64,000 bases of DNA from Streptomyces sp. CG1 (GTDB lineage Bacteria; Actinomycetota; Actinomycetes; Streptomycetales; Streptomycetaceae). The stretch covers positions 2,542,001 through 2,606,000 of the forward strand of contig NZ_CP163518.1 of the NCBI RefSeq assembly GCF_041080625.1, given 5' to 3'. Within the stretch, counting starts at the first letter, position 1. The number at the start of each line of letters is the position of its first letter. Made by a program: the position numbers and the translations under genes. The notes below the pieces were generated by a model. That model was given only the letters and a program-made list of their open reading frames with translations. It made no database searches and had not been told where the DNA came from. This document shows, in pieces, positions 25,576 through 34,867 of the stretch.

Positions 25576-25603
25576 TTGTCCGACGGGTCGGACAATTGTC
25601 TGA
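25576..25603. promoter_or_regulatory. Overlapping palindromes upstream of tatA
   Basis: TTGTCCGA-CGGG-TCGGACAA (25576-25595) is a perfect 8-bp stem. It overlaps TCGGACAATTGTCTGA (25588-25603), a 16-bp palindrome with one mismatched pair. They lie 38-65 bases before the tatA start. Either a regulator site or a leader hairpin is possible. Confidence 0.45.
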
Positions 25604-25779
25604 CCATCGTGCTGGGAGCGATCGTATCGCCCGGGGATGAACGTAAAACAATCCCCGTGCGTACTCCCGCTCTGTCTGCGGACCGCGCCTCGTTTTTCCG
25701 GGCCGCGACCAGCAGCGTACCTGGCCGGACCGACACGGTGACAGGGCGAAGTGACCCAAAGCGCATGGGCTGAGGCAAT

Positions 25780-25974
25780 CTACAACGCATCCACGGCGCG
25801 GGCCGTGCTGACGGCCGCCCGCTCCAGGTCCTCGGCCGCCCTGTTGATACGGCGGGCGGAATCCGCGACCTGCTGCCCGAGGCGCCGCGCCTCCAGGAAG
25901 ACCCGGACGGCGAGCACCCCCAGCACCGCGAGACCCAGGAAACCCACCGCTACCGCGCACATCGGCCAGAACAT
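25780..25974 (-). CDS. Small single-pass membrane protein of unknown function
   Basis: A 64-residue protein: a membrane helix at residues 5-27 (MCAVAVGFLGLAVLGVLAVR) followed by an amphipathic helix with heptad-like spacing (EARRLGQQVADSARRINRAA, then EDLERAAVSTARAVDAL). The layout resembles a miniature TatA/TatB or a DUF948-like protein, and its place next to tatA makes a Tat-related role conceivable, but nothing in the sequence shows it. Confidence 0.7.
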   Translation of the reverse strand: MFWPMCAVAVGFLGLAVLGVLAVRVFLEARRLGQQVADSARRINRAAEDLERAAVSTARAVDAL

Positions 25975-26016
25975 GACGTCGAGACTAGACCGTCCCCGGC
26001 CGTGCGGCGCAGCCGC

Positions 26017-26310
26017 CTACACCGTGGAGTGCAGCCGCAGTGTGCTGACCCCGCCGTCGGTGAGCAGCTCGACGATGCGCTCGCCCGCGGGCTTGCGGAC
26101 GGCGGTGCCGCACTCGGGGCAGGTGAAGGAGTAGAACGTGGTGCGGCTGCTGGCGCCGATGGCGAGGCGCAGCGCGCTCGCGGCGAGTTCGAAGCGGCCC
26201 CGGCAGTCCGGGCAGCCCGCCTTGAACACCACGGGTACGACTCTCTTCATCCCGGCGAAGGCTGTCGCCACCGTCATCTCACCCGCACCGGACACCGGAG
26301 ACTCGCTCAC
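26017..26310 (-). CDS. Small zinc-ribbon protein of unknown function
   Basis: A 97-residue protein with two Cys pairs (CPDC and CPEC, 30 residues apart) that should bind one zinc ion, around a beta-rich core (ELAASALRLAIGASSRTTFYS, FTCPECGTAVRKPAGERIVE). GTG at 26310 follows GAGG. It lies 62 bases after pafC in the same direction. This gene order seems usual in Streptomyces, but no function is known to me. It may bind nucleic acid or act as a small scaffold. Confidence 0.7.
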   Translation of the reverse strand: MSESPVSGAGEMTVATAFAGMKRVVPVVFKAGCPDCRGRFELAASALRLAIGASSRTTFYSFTCPECGTAVRKPAGERIVELLTDGGVSTLRLHSTV

Positions 26311-26372
26311 AGCCCTCGCTCCTCATTTCGTGGTCGTACGCCAAGCGCGCCACGCGCACCTTGGGGGCGCTC

Positions 26373-27377
26373 TCACTGCCCGGAGTTCGCCGACTGCACC
26401 GTGTCATACGCCTCCAGGGCCTCGCGGGCCGCCCGGCGGGCGCTGTCGGCCAGGTCGGACGGGGAGACGATCCGGCCGTCCCGGCCGAGCCGCAGCGCCA
26501 GCCGGCGCAGCGAGGCCGGGTCGGGGGTGCGCAGAGTGATACGCAGCCCGCCGTCGGGAAGCTCATCCGCGCTGTCGTGCGGGTAGTACTCGGCCACCCA
26601 GCGGCCGCCCGGGCCGACCTCGATGACGACCTCCGGGTCCTCGGCGGCCGGCTGCACCAGCGCCTCGGAGAGGTCACGCAGCTCCATCTCCGGGGGCGCG
26701 GACGGCTCGTCCAGGATTCTGATCTCGGCGACCCGGTCGAGCCGGAAGGTGCGCCGGGCCTCGGAGCGGCGGCACCAGGCCTCGACATAGGTGTGTCCGA
26801 CGCTGACCAGGCGGATGGGGTCGATCTCGCGCTCGGTGACCTCGTCGCGGGCCGGCGAGTAGTAGCGGATCCACAGCCGGCGGCGCTCGGAGATTGCCCG
26901 GTCGACGTCGGCGAAGACCCCGCCCTCGGACTCGAAAGTCACCGACAGCCGGGCGCTGGCGCCCGCGGCCTCACCGGCGGCGGCCTCCACTTTGGCGGTG
27001 GCCCGCAGCAGCGCCTGCCGGTCGCCCTCGCGCAGACCCGGCAGGGTCGAGACCGCGCGGGCGGCCACCAGCAGGGCGGTCGCCTCGTCGGCGGCGAGCC
27101 GCAGCGGCTCGGCGGCCTCCTCGCCGAGCGCGGCCGGATTGTGCCACCAGATGCGCTCGCCGTCGGTGTCGATGTCCAGCAGATCGCCGCCGCGGAAGCT
27201 GGTGCCGCACATGGGCAGCAGATCGAGGTCGGCCACCAGCTCGTCCTCGGTGATACCGAAGGCACGCGCCACATCCGCGATCCGCGCGCCGGGCCGCTCC
27301 CTGAGATATGTCACCAGGGAGAGCATCCGCCGGGTCTGGTCGATGGCGTTCACGGTCCTGACCGGTTTGCCTGCCAC
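26373..27377 (-). CDS. pafC: WYL-domain transcription activator PafC
   Basis: A 334-residue protein: winged helix at the start (RRMLSLVTYLRERPGARIAD, VARAFGITEDELVADLDLLP), WYL domain in the middle (ERRRLWIRYYSPARDEVTER, HTYVEAWCRRSEARRTFRLD) and a C-terminal extension. With PafB it forms the PafBC activator, which in mycobacteria turns on most DNA-damage genes independently of LexA. GTG at 27377 lies 15 bases after pafB, so the two are cotranscribed. The classical WYL Trp-Tyr-Leu is not intact, as often in PafC. Confidence 0.9.
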   Translation of the reverse strand: MAGKPVRTVNAIDQTRRMLSLVTYLRERPGARIADVARAFGITEDELVADLDLLPMCGTSFRGGDLLDIDTDGERIWWHNPAALGEEAAEPLRLAADEATALLVAARAVSTLPGLREGDRQALLRATAKVEAAAGEAAGASARLSVTFESEGGVFADVDRAISERRRLWIRYYSPARDEVTEREIDPIRLVSVGHTYVEAWCRRSEARRTFRLDRVAEIRILDEPSAPPEMELRDLSEALVQPAAEDPEVVIEVGPGGRWVAEYYPHDSADELPDGGLRITLRTPDPASLRRLALRLGRDGRIVSPSDLADSARRAAREALEAYDTVQSANSGQ

Positions 27378-27392
27378 AGTCCTGCTCCCCCT

Positions 27393-28346
27393 TCAGCCCT
27401 TGGCCACGGCCCGCAGCCGGTCCACCACGTCCGCGCGCAGCTCGGCCGGCTCCAGGACCACCACGTCCGGCCCGAACTCCACCAGCCAGGCGTCCAGGCC
27501 GTGCCCGTACGGAATCTCCAACTCGTCCCAGCCGTCGCCTAGTTCCCGCACCCTGGTGGCCTTCGCCCGAAGGGGGTAACCGGCGCCGGAACGCAGCCGG
27601 ATCAGGGCCGTACCGTCGGCGATCTCGCCCGCCCAGCTCGCGACGGTCTCCCGCACGGTGACGACATCGGGCACCGGAGCGGTGAAGCCCGTACCGCGCG
27701 AGCGCACGCGGCCGGTGATCCGGGAGAGCCGGAAGACACGCTCGGCAGCCCGGTCGCGGTCGAAACCGGCCAGGTACCAGTGCCCGCGCCAGCACTCGAG
27801 GGCCCACGGCTCCACATGCCGGGGCTCGGGGCGGGCGGCGGAGGCCTTGCGGTAGTCGAAGACGACCGGGCGGCGGTCGCGGCAGGCCAGCATCAGCGGC
27901 TCGAAGGCGGCCTCGTGCACCGGGATCCGGGGTTCCAGGGCGCCGTGTGCCTCGTACGGGTCGACGTCCTCGGGCAGCCCCGCGGCGCGCAGCTTCTGCA
28001 GGGCGCCACTGGCCGCGCCGGCCAGGCGGGCCTGCTGCCAGACCTTCGCGGCGAGGCCGAGCGCCGCGGCCTCCTCGGCGTCCAGGGTGATGGGCGGCAG
28101 GCGGTTGCTGTCACGGCGGGCCAGATAGCCGACCTCGCCGTCCAGGTTCTCGACCGTCTCGATCACCAGGCCCAGCTCGCGCAGATCGTCCTTGTCCCGC
28201 TCGAACATCCGGTTGAAGGAGTCGTCACTGCCCGCTTCGAGGTAGGCCTCGATGGACGCACGCAGCTCCCGCTTGCTGAGTGGCCGCCGTGTGCCGAGCA
28301 GACACAGCGCGAGGTTCATCAGCCGCTCTGCCTTGGCAATGGCCAT
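27393..28346 (-). CDS. pafB: WYL-domain transcription activator PafB
   Basis: A 317-residue protein: winged helix at residues about 5-65 (ERLMNLALCLLGTRRPLSKR, FNRMFERDKDDLRELGLVIE), then the WYL domain (RRPVVFDYRKASAARPEPRH, CWRGHWYLAGFDRDRAAERV), and a C-terminal domain (WDELEIPYGHGLDAWLVEFG). PafB partners PafC in DNA-damage transcription. ATG at 28346 starts the family sequence MAIAKAERLMNL; a longer frame upstream runs into a terminator and is rejected. Four genes in this window have promoters resembling PafBC targets. Confidence 0.92.
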   Translation of the reverse strand: MAIAKAERLMNLALCLLGTRRPLSKRELRASIEAYLEAGSDDSFNRMFERDKDDLRELGLVIETVENLDGEVGYLARRDSNRLPPITLDAEEAAALGLAAKVWQQARLAGAASGALQKLRAAGLPEDVDPYEAHGALEPRIPVHEAAFEPLMLACRDRRPVVFDYRKASAARPEPRHVEPWALECWRGHWYLAGFDRDRAAERVFRLSRITGRVRSRGTGFTAPVPDVVTVRETVASWAGEIADGTALIRLRSGAGYPLRAKATRVRELGDGWDELEIPYGHGLDAWLVEFGPDVVVLEPAELRADVVDRLRAVAKG

Positions 28347-28420
28347 CGACGCCCTTCGCCTTTCCTTTGGTGCTTCCGAGCGACGACCGTACCGCTCCTC
28401 AGTGGGGTGACAAAAGCCGA

Positions 28421-28448
28421 GGGCCCATGCCCGGACAGGCATGGGCCC
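28421..28448 (-). terminator. Terminator after the cytoplasmic FKBP gene
   Basis: GGGCCCATGCC (28421-28431) pairs perfectly with GGCATGGGCCC (28438-28448). On the minus strand it is followed by TCGGCTTTTGTC, so it ends the FKBP transcript before pafB. Confidence 0.8.
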
Positions 28449-28538
28449 CAGGTGATCGGATCCGGTCGGACCCGGCCGGACGACCGGGCACGGCCCCGGC
28501 CGGACCCGGCAGACGATCACGGGTGGATCAGGCCGGGA

Positions 28539-28910
28539 TCAGACGGCGATCAGGTCCACCACGAAGATCAGCGTCTCGCCCGGCTGGATCGCCGGAGTCG
28601 GGCTCTGGTTGCCGTAGGCGAGGTGGGCGGGGATGGTCAGCTGGCGACGGCCGCCGACCTTCATGCCCTGCACGCCCAGGTCCCAGCCCTTGATGACACG
28701 GCCCCCGCCGAGCGGGAAGCGGAACGGAGCGCCCCGGTTCCAGCTGGCGTCGAACTCCTCGCCGGTGCTGAAGGCGACACCCACGTAGTGCACGGTGACG
28801 GTCTGACCCTCCTTGGCGACCTCGCCGTTGCCCTCCCAGATGTCCTTGATCTCCAGGTCGGCCGGGGGCTCGCCACCAGGGAAGTCGATCTCGGGCTTGT
28901 CGATGCTCAC
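28539..28910 (-). CDS. FKBP-type peptidyl-prolyl isomerase, cytoplasmic
   Basis: A 123-residue single-domain FKBP. The catalytic pocket residues are seen in VTVHYVGVAFSTGEEFDASW, GGGRVIKGWDLGVQGMKVGG and IPAHLAYGNQSPTPAIQPGE, with the final TLIFVVDLIAV. It speeds proline isomerisation in protein folding. No signal peptide. It lies 84 bases after the secreted two-domain FKBP gene on the same strand, and the two probably share a transcript. Confidence 0.93.
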   Translation of the reverse strand: MSIDKPEIDFPGGEPPADLEIKDIWEGNGEVAKEGQTVTVHYVGVAFSTGEEFDASWNRGAPFRFPLGGGRVIKGWDLGVQGMKVGGRRQLTIPAHLAYGNQSPTPAIQPGETLIFVVDLIAV

Positions 28911-28994
28911 GTCAAAAGCTCCTGCTTGTGTACGACACGAAACGCGGACAGTCTTTCACCTCCGCAGCTCCACCGCCCGCCACGGCCACACCGC

Positions 28995-29999
28995 TTACAT
29001 CGCCGCGAGGATGTCCACCGTGAACACAAGCGTCGCGCCCTTCTTGATGATGCCGCCGCTCGGCGGAGTGTCGCCGTAACCCAGCTCCGGCGGCACCACG
29101 ATCAGCACCCGGCTGCCCACCTTCTTACCGGTCAGCCCCTGCGCCAGACCCTTGACCGCCTGCTGCATCTGCTCCAGCGCGAACTGGCTGAGCCGGCCCG
29201 AGCCATACGTCCGCTGAAACGTCTTGCCACTGTCCCAGACCAGCCCCTGGAACTGGCACAGAACCGCCTGGTCGGCCTTCAGCTCCGGCCCGTCGCCCTC
29301 CAGGACATACGTCGACACCAGCTTCTTCGGCGCAGCCGTCTTCGGAACCGTGACCTTGGGGACGTTCCCGTCGGTGTTCGTGTCCACCTTGGGCAATGAG
29401 GCGTCGCTCTGCGCCACCGGCTTGCCCTTGGCCGAACTCTTCGAGTTGAAGACATCGATCACATCGATGACGAACACCAGCGTGTCCGTGCCCTTGATAC
29501 CCGCCTGCGGCTCACCGTCCTTGCCGTAACCCCAGGTGGGCGGCACCGCCATCTGCACACGGCTGCCGGTCTTCTTGCCCGCCAGCCCATACCGCCAGCC
29601 ATCGATCACGCCACCCTCGGCAAGCTGCAGCACCAGCGGACGCTTCTTGTCGTACGAGTTGTCGAAGACCTTGGCCGTGTCCCAGATCTGACCCAGATAG
29701 TTCGCCTGGATGAAGTCGTTCTCCGCGATCGTGGAACCACTGCCCGCGATCACCGTCTTCACCGCCAGGTTCTTCGACGGCGCCCCCGGCCCCTTGGCCA
29801 CCGTCGGCTTCTCACCGAACTTCGCGCCCCCCGTGATCGCCGGCAACGGCCCCTCCACGATCTTCGGCGGCGGCGCCGACGGCACCGAGGGCGACGGCGA
29901 GGCACTGGCCTTGCTGGAGGCGGACTTGCCGTCACCACACGCGGCGAGAGTGACCAGACCTGCGGGAACAGCGGCGAGGAGAAGTGAACGTCGGCGCAC
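28995..29999 (-). CDS. Secreted lipoprotein with two FKBP isomerase domains
   Basis: A 334-residue protein. The signal peptide (MRRRSLLLAAVPAGLVTLAA) ends in a lipobox with Cys at residue 21, so it is anchored outside the membrane. A Ser/Ala/Pro linker follows, then FKBP domain 1 (GVIDGWRYGLAGKKTGSRVQ, VPPTWGYGKDGEPQAGIKGT) and FKBP domain 2 (GLAQGLTGKKVGSRVLIVVP, PELGYGDTPPSGGIIKKGAT). It probably folds exported proteins. GTG at 29999 gives the basic MRRR lead expected for a signal peptide. Confidence 0.93.
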   Translation of the reverse strand: MRRRSLLLAAVPAGLVTLAACGDGKSASSKASASPSPSVPSAPPPKIVEGPLPAITGGAKFGEKPTVAKGPGAPSKNLAVKTVIAGSGSTIAENDFIQANYLGQIWDTAKVFDNSYDKKRPLVLQLAEGGVIDGWRYGLAGKKTGSRVQMAVPPTWGYGKDGEPQAGIKGTDTLVFVIDVIDVFNSKSSAKGKPVAQSDASLPKVDTNTDGNVPKVTVPKTAAPKKLVSTYVLEGDGPELKADQAVLCQFQGLVWDSGKTFQRTYGSGRLSQFALEQMQQAVKGLAQGLTGKKVGSRVLIVVPPELGYGDTPPSGGIIKKGATLVFTVDILAAM

Positions 30000-30061
30000 G
30001 GAAGAGCCTCGTAATCGGTCGATCTTGCGGATGGCGTGCGCGCAACTCTACGGCGTGAGAA

Positions 30062-30090
30062 GGGCGCCGTACGGGAAACGTACGACGCCC
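30062..30090 (-). terminator. Hairpin after pafA
   Basis: GGGCG-C-CGTACG (30062-30073) pairs with CGTACG-A-CGCCC (30079-30090) around a five-base loop, 53 bases downstream of the pafA stop. Confidence 0.6.
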
Positions 30091-30142
30091 GTGTGGCGTT
30101 CCGGCAATTCACACCCGAAACACTTGACTCACCCGGTTCCCC

Positions 30143-31504
30143 CTACATTCCGGCGATCAGCTTCTCCACCCGGTCGTCCACCGAACGGAACGGGTCCTTG
30201 CACAACACGGTGCGCTGCGCCTGGTCGTTGAGCTTCAGATGCACCCAGTCGACCGTGAAGTCCCTGCGCTGCTCCTGCGCCCGCCGGATGAAGTCACCCC
30301 GCAGCCGCGCCCGAGTCGTCTGCGGCGGCACCGACTTGCCCTCGAAGATCTTCAAGTCGTCGCACACCCGGGCTGCTTGGCCCTTCCTCTCCAGCAAGTA
30401 GTACAGACCACGACGGCGATGGATGTCGTGGTACGCGAGGTCTATCTGAGCGACCCGCGGATGCGACATCGTCATGTTGTGCTTGGCCCGGTACCGCTCG
30501 ATGAGCTTGTACTTCATCACCCAGTCGATCTCGGTCGCGATCCGGTCCAGCTCCTCGGACTCGATCGCGTCCAACGTACGGCCCCACAGCTCCAGGACCT
30601 GCGCCACCGTACCCGTACGGATCCCCCGGCGGTCACAGAAGTCCACGGCCTTGTCGAAGTACTCCCGCTGCACCTCCAGCGCCGACGCCTCCCGGCCACT
30701 GGCCAACCGCACCTTGCGCCGGCCCGTGATGTCATGACTGACCTCACGGATCGCCCGGATCGGGTTCTCCAGCGTCAGATCACGCATCACCGTGCCCGCC
30801 TCGATCATGCGCAGCACCAGATCCGTGGCACCGACCTTCAGCAGCATCGTCGTCTCGGACATGTTCGAGTCACCGACGATGACATGCAGCCGGCGATACC
30901 GCTCCGCGTCCGCGTGCGGCTCGTCACGCGTGTTGATGATCGGCCTCGAACGCGTCGTCGCCGAGGACACACCCTCCCAGATGTGCTCCGCACGCTGACT
31001 GACGCAGTACACCGCACCACGCGGCGTCTGCAGCACCTTCCCCGCCCCGCACAACAGCTGCCGGGTCACCAGGAACGGGATCAGGATGTCCGCGAGCCGG
31101 GAGAACTCCCCGTGCCGGGCCACCAGATAGTTCTCATGGCAGCCGTACGAGTTGCCCGCCGAGTCGGTGTTGTTCTTGAACAGGTAGACGTCGCCCGCGA
31201 TTCCTTCCTCGTGCAGGCGTCGTTCCGCGTCCACCAGGAGTCCTTCGAGAATGCGCTCGCCGGCCTTGTCGTGAGTGACCAGTTCGATCACATTGTCACA
31301 CTCGGGTGTCGCGTATTCCGGATGTGAGCCCACGTCGAGATACAGCCGGGCGCCGTTCCGCAGAAAGACATTGCTACTGCGGCCCCATGACACGACACGG
31401 CGGAAGAGGTACCGCGCCACCTCGTCAGGAGACAGGCGCCGCTGTCCCCTGAACGTGCACGTGACGCCGTACTCGTTCTCCAGCCCGAAAATGCGGCGGT
31501 CCAT
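30143..31504 (-). CDS. pafA: Pup-protein ligase PafA
   Basis: A 453-residue carboxylate-amine ligase that phosphorylates the C-terminal glutamate of Pup and attaches it to lysines of target proteins. It starts with the ATP/Mg site [18 protein letters not shown] (the second Glu of GLENEYG binds metal), and [19 protein letters not shown] carries the catalytic Asp. [17 protein letters not shown] and [18 protein letters not shown] are shared with Dop. It lies 9 bases after the MFS gene in the same direction, and the two look cotranscribed. Dop, its paralogue, is 5 kb away in the same window. Confidence 0.96.
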   Translation of the reverse strand: MDRRIFGLENEYGVTCTFRGQRRLSPDEVARYLFRRVVSWGRSSNVFLRNGARLYLDVGSHPEYATPECDNVIELVTHDKAGERILEGLLVDAERRLHEEGIAGDVYLFKNNTDSAGNSYGCHENYLVARHGEFSRLADILIPFLVTRQLLCGAGKVLQTPRGAVYCVSQRAEHIWEGVSSATTRSRPIINTRDEPHADAERYRRLHVIVGDSNMSETTMLLKVGATDLVLRMIEAGTVMRDLTLENPIRAIREVSHDITGRRKVRLASGREASALEVQREYFDKAVDFCDRRGIRTGTVAQVLELWGRTLDAIESEELDRIATEIDWVMKYKLIERYRAKHNMTMSHPRVAQIDLAYHDIHRRRGLYYLLERKGQAARVCDDLKIFEGKSVPPQTTRARLRGDFIRRAQEQRRDFTVDWVHLKLNDQAQRTVLCKDPFRSVDDRVEKLIAGM

Positions 31505-31513
31505 GACTGAACA

Positions 31514-32773
31514 TTACGCCCGATCCCCTGAGCTGAAACGGGGTTCGACAGCACGATTTGGATCATTTTCCGATGAAGCCGCAACCACCCCGCCCCGCGC
31601 GGGAGCTGCGAGGACCCGCCCCGTGACAAGCAGGACCAGCAGCGACACGGCCCCCGCCGCACCCGGCACCGCGAACCCCCACACCGTGCCACCGGCCTGG
31701 ACCACAGGCCCCGCCACACCCGTCCCCACCGAGGCACCCACCGTGAACGTCGTCACAAGCCAGGAGAACGCCTCGGTGACCGTCCCGCCCGGCGCATGCC
31801 GGTCCACGATGATGAACGCACAGGCGATACAAGGCGCCAGAAACACCCCCGACACCACCGAGAGCAGCACCATGGCCACCGCCCCCGGCGTCAGCATCAA
31901 CGGCAGGTAACACACCGCCAGAAGAGCCACCAGCATCCGCAGCCGCCGCTCCGGCGAACCACCCCACCGACGGGCGCCGTACACCGTGCCACCCACCAGC
32001 GCGCCCAGCCCCAGCCCCGCCATCATCCAGCCGTACACCGCGTCACCACCATGCCCGTCGGCGTACGACACCGACGCGACCGTGATCGAGCCCAAGGCGA
32101 TACCCACGAACAGGAAAGCCCCCAGCAGCGCCAGCAGACCCGGCGAACGCAGCGCACCCAGCCAGTGCGCCTCACGCGGAGCCGACCGCCACGCGCGCGA
32201 AGGCGGCGAAACCACCACCGAGAGCGCACCCAGCACGCCCAGCAGGTTCAGCACGAGCAGCGCGGCACGCTCGTCCCACAGGGACACGCACAGCGTCACC
32301 AGCAGCGGCCCCAGCGTGAACATGACCTCCTGCGCGATCGCATCCATGGCGTACGCAGTGTGCACCTGCTCCTCACGCCGCAGCACCGACGGCCACAGCG
32401 CCCGCAAACCCCCCTCCAGAGGAGGAGTGAACAAACCCGCCGCCGCCACGGACACATACGCGAGCGGCAGCGGATCCGTGCCGGAGAACGCGAACAGCGT
32501 CATCGACAGGGCCGCGAGAACGGCCGCGGGCAGCTGCACCCGCGGCTGCCCGTACAGGTCCACCAGCCGGCCCAGCACCGGCTGACCGACGGCATTGGCC
32601 ACGCCGTACACGGCCGCCAGAGCGCCCGCGAGGCTGTACGTACCGCCCTCGGCACGCACGAACAGCACCAGGGCGATCGCAGCCGTCGCATTGGGCAGCC
32701 GCCCCACCAGCGTGCCGGTCAGCAGCCGCAGCGCATGCCTGGCCCGGAGTATCTCCAGATAACCCGTGGCCAT
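31514..32773 (-). CDS. Major facilitator superfamily transporter
   Basis: A 419-residue protein with about twelve membrane segments. The MFS loop 2-3 motif is GQPVLGRLVDLYGQPRVQLP, with a matching motif in the second half (GARRWGGSPERRLRMLVALL). The substrate is unknown; similarity is to drug/sugar efflux carriers. ATG at 32773 follows GAGGGCAG. It is divergent from a LacI regulator, with a dyad between, so the LacI protein may control it. It lies just upstream of pafA, which could put the Pup ligase partly under the same promoter. Confidence 0.9.
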   Translation of the reverse strand: MATGYLEILRARHALRLLTGTLVGRLPNATAAIALVLFVRAEGGTYSLAGALAAVYGVANAVGQPVLGRLVDLYGQPRVQLPAAVLAALSMTLFAFSGTDPLPLAYVSVAAAGLFTPPLEGGLRALWPSVLRREEQVHTAYAMDAIAQEVMFTLGPLLVTLCVSLWDERAALLVLNLLGVLGALSVVVSPPSRAWRSAPREAHWLGALRSPGLLALLGAFLFVGIALGSITVASVSYADGHGGDAVYGWMMAGLGLGALVGGTVYGARRWGGSPERRLRMLVALLAVCYLPLMLTPGAVAMVLLSVVSGVFLAPCIACAFIIVDRHAPGGTVTEAFSWLVTTFTVGASVGTGVAGPVVQAGGTVWGFAVPGAAGAVSLLVLLVTGRVLAAPARGGVVAASSENDPNRAVEPRFSSGDRA

Positions 32774-32822
32774 GTGCTGCCCTCCAGCGACTCGGCCAGG
32801 CCGCAGCGACGACCCGACGTTT

Positions 32823-32849
32823 TACGTATAACTTCCGCTCCCATACGTA
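32823..32849. promoter_or_regulatory. TACGTAT-N13-ATACGTA dyad between MFS and LacI genes
   Basis: TACGTAT (32823-32829) is exactly complementary to ATACGTA (32843-32849), and each arm contains the palindrome TACGTA. It sits in the 171-base divergent intergenic region and is a candidate operator for the LacI-family protein. Confidence 0.55.
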
Positions 32850-32944
32850 CTATGTGCGCTGTTCACACGTCCAGACGACGGAAGTGAGCCCGAGGGCCGA
32901 AACCCCCGCAGGCAAACGACCGCACACAGAGGAGCAGGCCCACG

Positions 32945-33961
32945 GTGGCACGCAGCAGCACGCGCCCGACCAGCCGGGACGTCGCCCAGGCAGCCGGAGT
33001 CTCCCAAGCCGCCGTCTCCCTCGTCCTCGGCGACAAATGGCGCGGCCGGGTATCCGAAACCACCGCCGAACGCGTCCGCCACGCCGCACGCGAACTCGGC
33101 TACCGCCCCAACCTCGCCGCCCGCAACCTCCGCCTCGGCCGCACCCGCACCGTCCTGCTCGTCGTACCCGCCCTGACCACGGAGTTCTTCGCCGGCGTCT
33201 ACACCGGCGCCGCCCGCGTCGCCGCCCAGAACGGCTTCGGCGTCGTCCTCTACCCCTCCCCCGAAGGCATCGGCCCCGCCCGCGACCCCTTCGCCTCCGC
33301 ACAAGCCGCCCTCGACGGCGTCATCGCCTCCTCCATGGCCGCCGACGCCCTCACCGCCATCCGCGGCGACCAACTCCCCCTCGTCATGCTCGACAGCGAC
33401 CCACAAGGCAGCCTCGGCGCCGCCACCGTCAACCTCGACATCGCCGACGGCATCCGCCAGGTCACCGAACACCTCCTCGGCCTCGGCCACCGCCACATCC
33501 TGCACCTCGCCGCCGACGTGCCCTCCTGGACCTTCGACATCCGCGCGAAAGAACTGGCAGCACGCATGGCGGCCGCACCGGGAACGCAGGTGCACACGGC
33601 CCGGGCCCCCATCTCCATCGAAGGCGCCCTCACCGCCACCGAGAAAGCCCTCACCACACCCGGCCCCCGGCCCACCGCCATCGTCTGCGACGACGACAAA
33701 CTCGCCGCCGGCGCCTACAAAGCCCTCCGCCGCCTCGACCTGCGCATCCCCGACGACATCTCCGTCACCGGCGTCGACGACCTCGGCCTGGCCACCGCCA
33801 TCGACCCCGAACTGACCACCGTACGACTCGACGCCGAACTCTTCGGCGAACGCGGCATGCAGGCCCTGCTCGCCGTCCTGGAGGGGCGGGAGCCCGAGGC
33901 CGGGGACATCCCGGTCCACCTCGTCGTCCGAGGCTCCACAGCCCCGCCACGGGCCGCCTAG
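32945..33961 (+). CDS. LacI-family transcriptional regulator
   Basis: A 338-residue repressor. The N-terminal helix-turn-helix is TSRDVAQAAGVSQAAVSLVL (residues about 9-28) with the hinge ELGYRPNLAARNLRL. The effector domain follows (VVPALTTEFFAGVYTGAARV, DGVIASSMAADALTAIRGDQ, PDDISVTGVDDLGLATAIDP). GTG at 32945 has GAGGAGCAG upstream. It is divergent from the MFS transporter. Ligand may be a sugar or nucleoside taken up or exported by that carrier; this is inferred from position. Confidence 0.92.
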   Translation: MARSSTRPTSRDVAQAAGVSQAAVSLVLGDKWRGRVSETTAERVRHAARELGYRPNLAARNLRLGRTRTVLLVVPALTTEFFAGVYTGAARVAAQNGFGVVLYPSPEGIGPARDPFASAQAALDGVIASSMAADALTAIRGDQLPLVMLDSDPQGSLGAATVNLDIADGIRQVTEHLLGLGHRHILHLAADVPSWTFDIRAKELAARMAAAPGTQVHTARAPISIEGALTATEKALTTPGPRPTAIVCDDDKLAAGAYKALRRLDLRIPDDISVTGVDDLGLATAIDPELTTVRLDAELFGERGMQALLAVLEGREPEAGDIPVHLVVRGSTAPPRAA

Positions 33962-33988
33962 CCGTCCCACACCAGAGCACCCGAACGC

Positions 33989-34024
33989 CGTGTGCCCCGG
34001 CCAGAAAAACGGCCGGGGCACACG
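33989..34024. terminator. Bidirectional terminator between lacI-type gene and prcA
   Basis: CGTGTGCCCCGGCC (33989-34002) and GGCCGGGGCACACG (34011-34024) form a perfect 14-bp stem around AGAAAAAC, between two convergent genes. Confidence 0.88.
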
Positions 34025-34049
34025 AAACAGGCAAACAGGGTGGAACTGA

Positions 34050-34802
34050 TCACTCCTCCTCGGAGCCGTCCTCCTCAGCACTCTCCGCCTCCGTGGCCGC
34101 ACCATCCGCAGCCAGCAGACGCGACAACTGACGACCCACAATCCGCCTGAACTTACGCTTCTGCGGACGCGCGCGGTCCAGCACGGCCACCTCAAGACGC
34201 TCCGCGGGAATCTCCCGCTCACTCCCATTGGTGTCACGCGACAGCGCCTGCACCGCCAGCTTCAGCGCCTCGGCGAGGCTCATCCCGTCACGGTGACGCT
34301 GATCCAGGAAACTACTGATCTGCTCCGCATTACCACCCACCGCGACCGAACCGTGCTCATCCACGATCGAACCGTCATGCGGCAGCCGATAGATCTGATC
34401 ACCCTCCGGGGTCTCCCCCACCTCGGCCACGACCAACTCCACCTCATACGGCTTCTCAGCAGCCGAGGAAAAGATCGTGCCGAGCGTCTGGGCATACACG
34501 TTCGCCAGACCACGGGCGGTCACATCATCACGGTCATAGGTGTAACCCCGCAGGTCGGCGTAGCGAACACCACCGATGCGCAGGTTCTCGTACTCGTTGT
34601 ACTTACCGGCGGCCGCGAAACCGATCCGGTCATAGATCTCGCTGAACTTGTGCAGCGCACGGGACGGGTTCTCACCGACGAACACAATCCCGTCGGCATA
34701 CTGCATGACCACCAGACTGCGGCCACGCGCGATGCCCTTCCGGGCATACTCCGCCCGGTCCGCCATCGCCTGCTGGGGTGAGACATAGAACGGCGTCGAC
34801 AC
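34050..34802 (-). CDS. prcA: 20S proteasome alpha subunit
   Basis: A 250-residue alpha subunit forming the outer rings and gate of the bacterial proteasome. It opens with [20 protein letters not shown], then [20 protein letters not shown], typical of PrcA, and ends with an acidic tail. [20 protein letters not shown] and [14 protein letters not shown] match the family. GTG at 34802 lies 65 bases after the prcB stop. ARC binds the alpha ring through its C-terminal residues. Confidence 0.96.
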   Translation of the reverse strand: MSTPFYVSPQQAMADRAEYARKGIARGRSLVVMQYADGIVFVGENPSRALHKFSEIYDRIGFAAAGKYNEYENLRIGGVRYADLRGYTYDRDDVTARGLANVYAQTLGTIFSSAAEKPYEVELVVAEVGETPEGDQIYRLPHDGSIVDEHGSVAVGGNAEQISSFLDQRHRDGMSLAEALKLAVQALSRDTNGSEREIPAERLEVAVLDRARPQKRKFRRIVGRQLSRLLAADGAATEAESAEEDGSEEE

Positions 34803-34867
34803 CGGTTATCCGTCCCTTTCTGTCCTGGTCACTGGATCACCTTCACAAGAAACCGGGGCCCGCGCCC

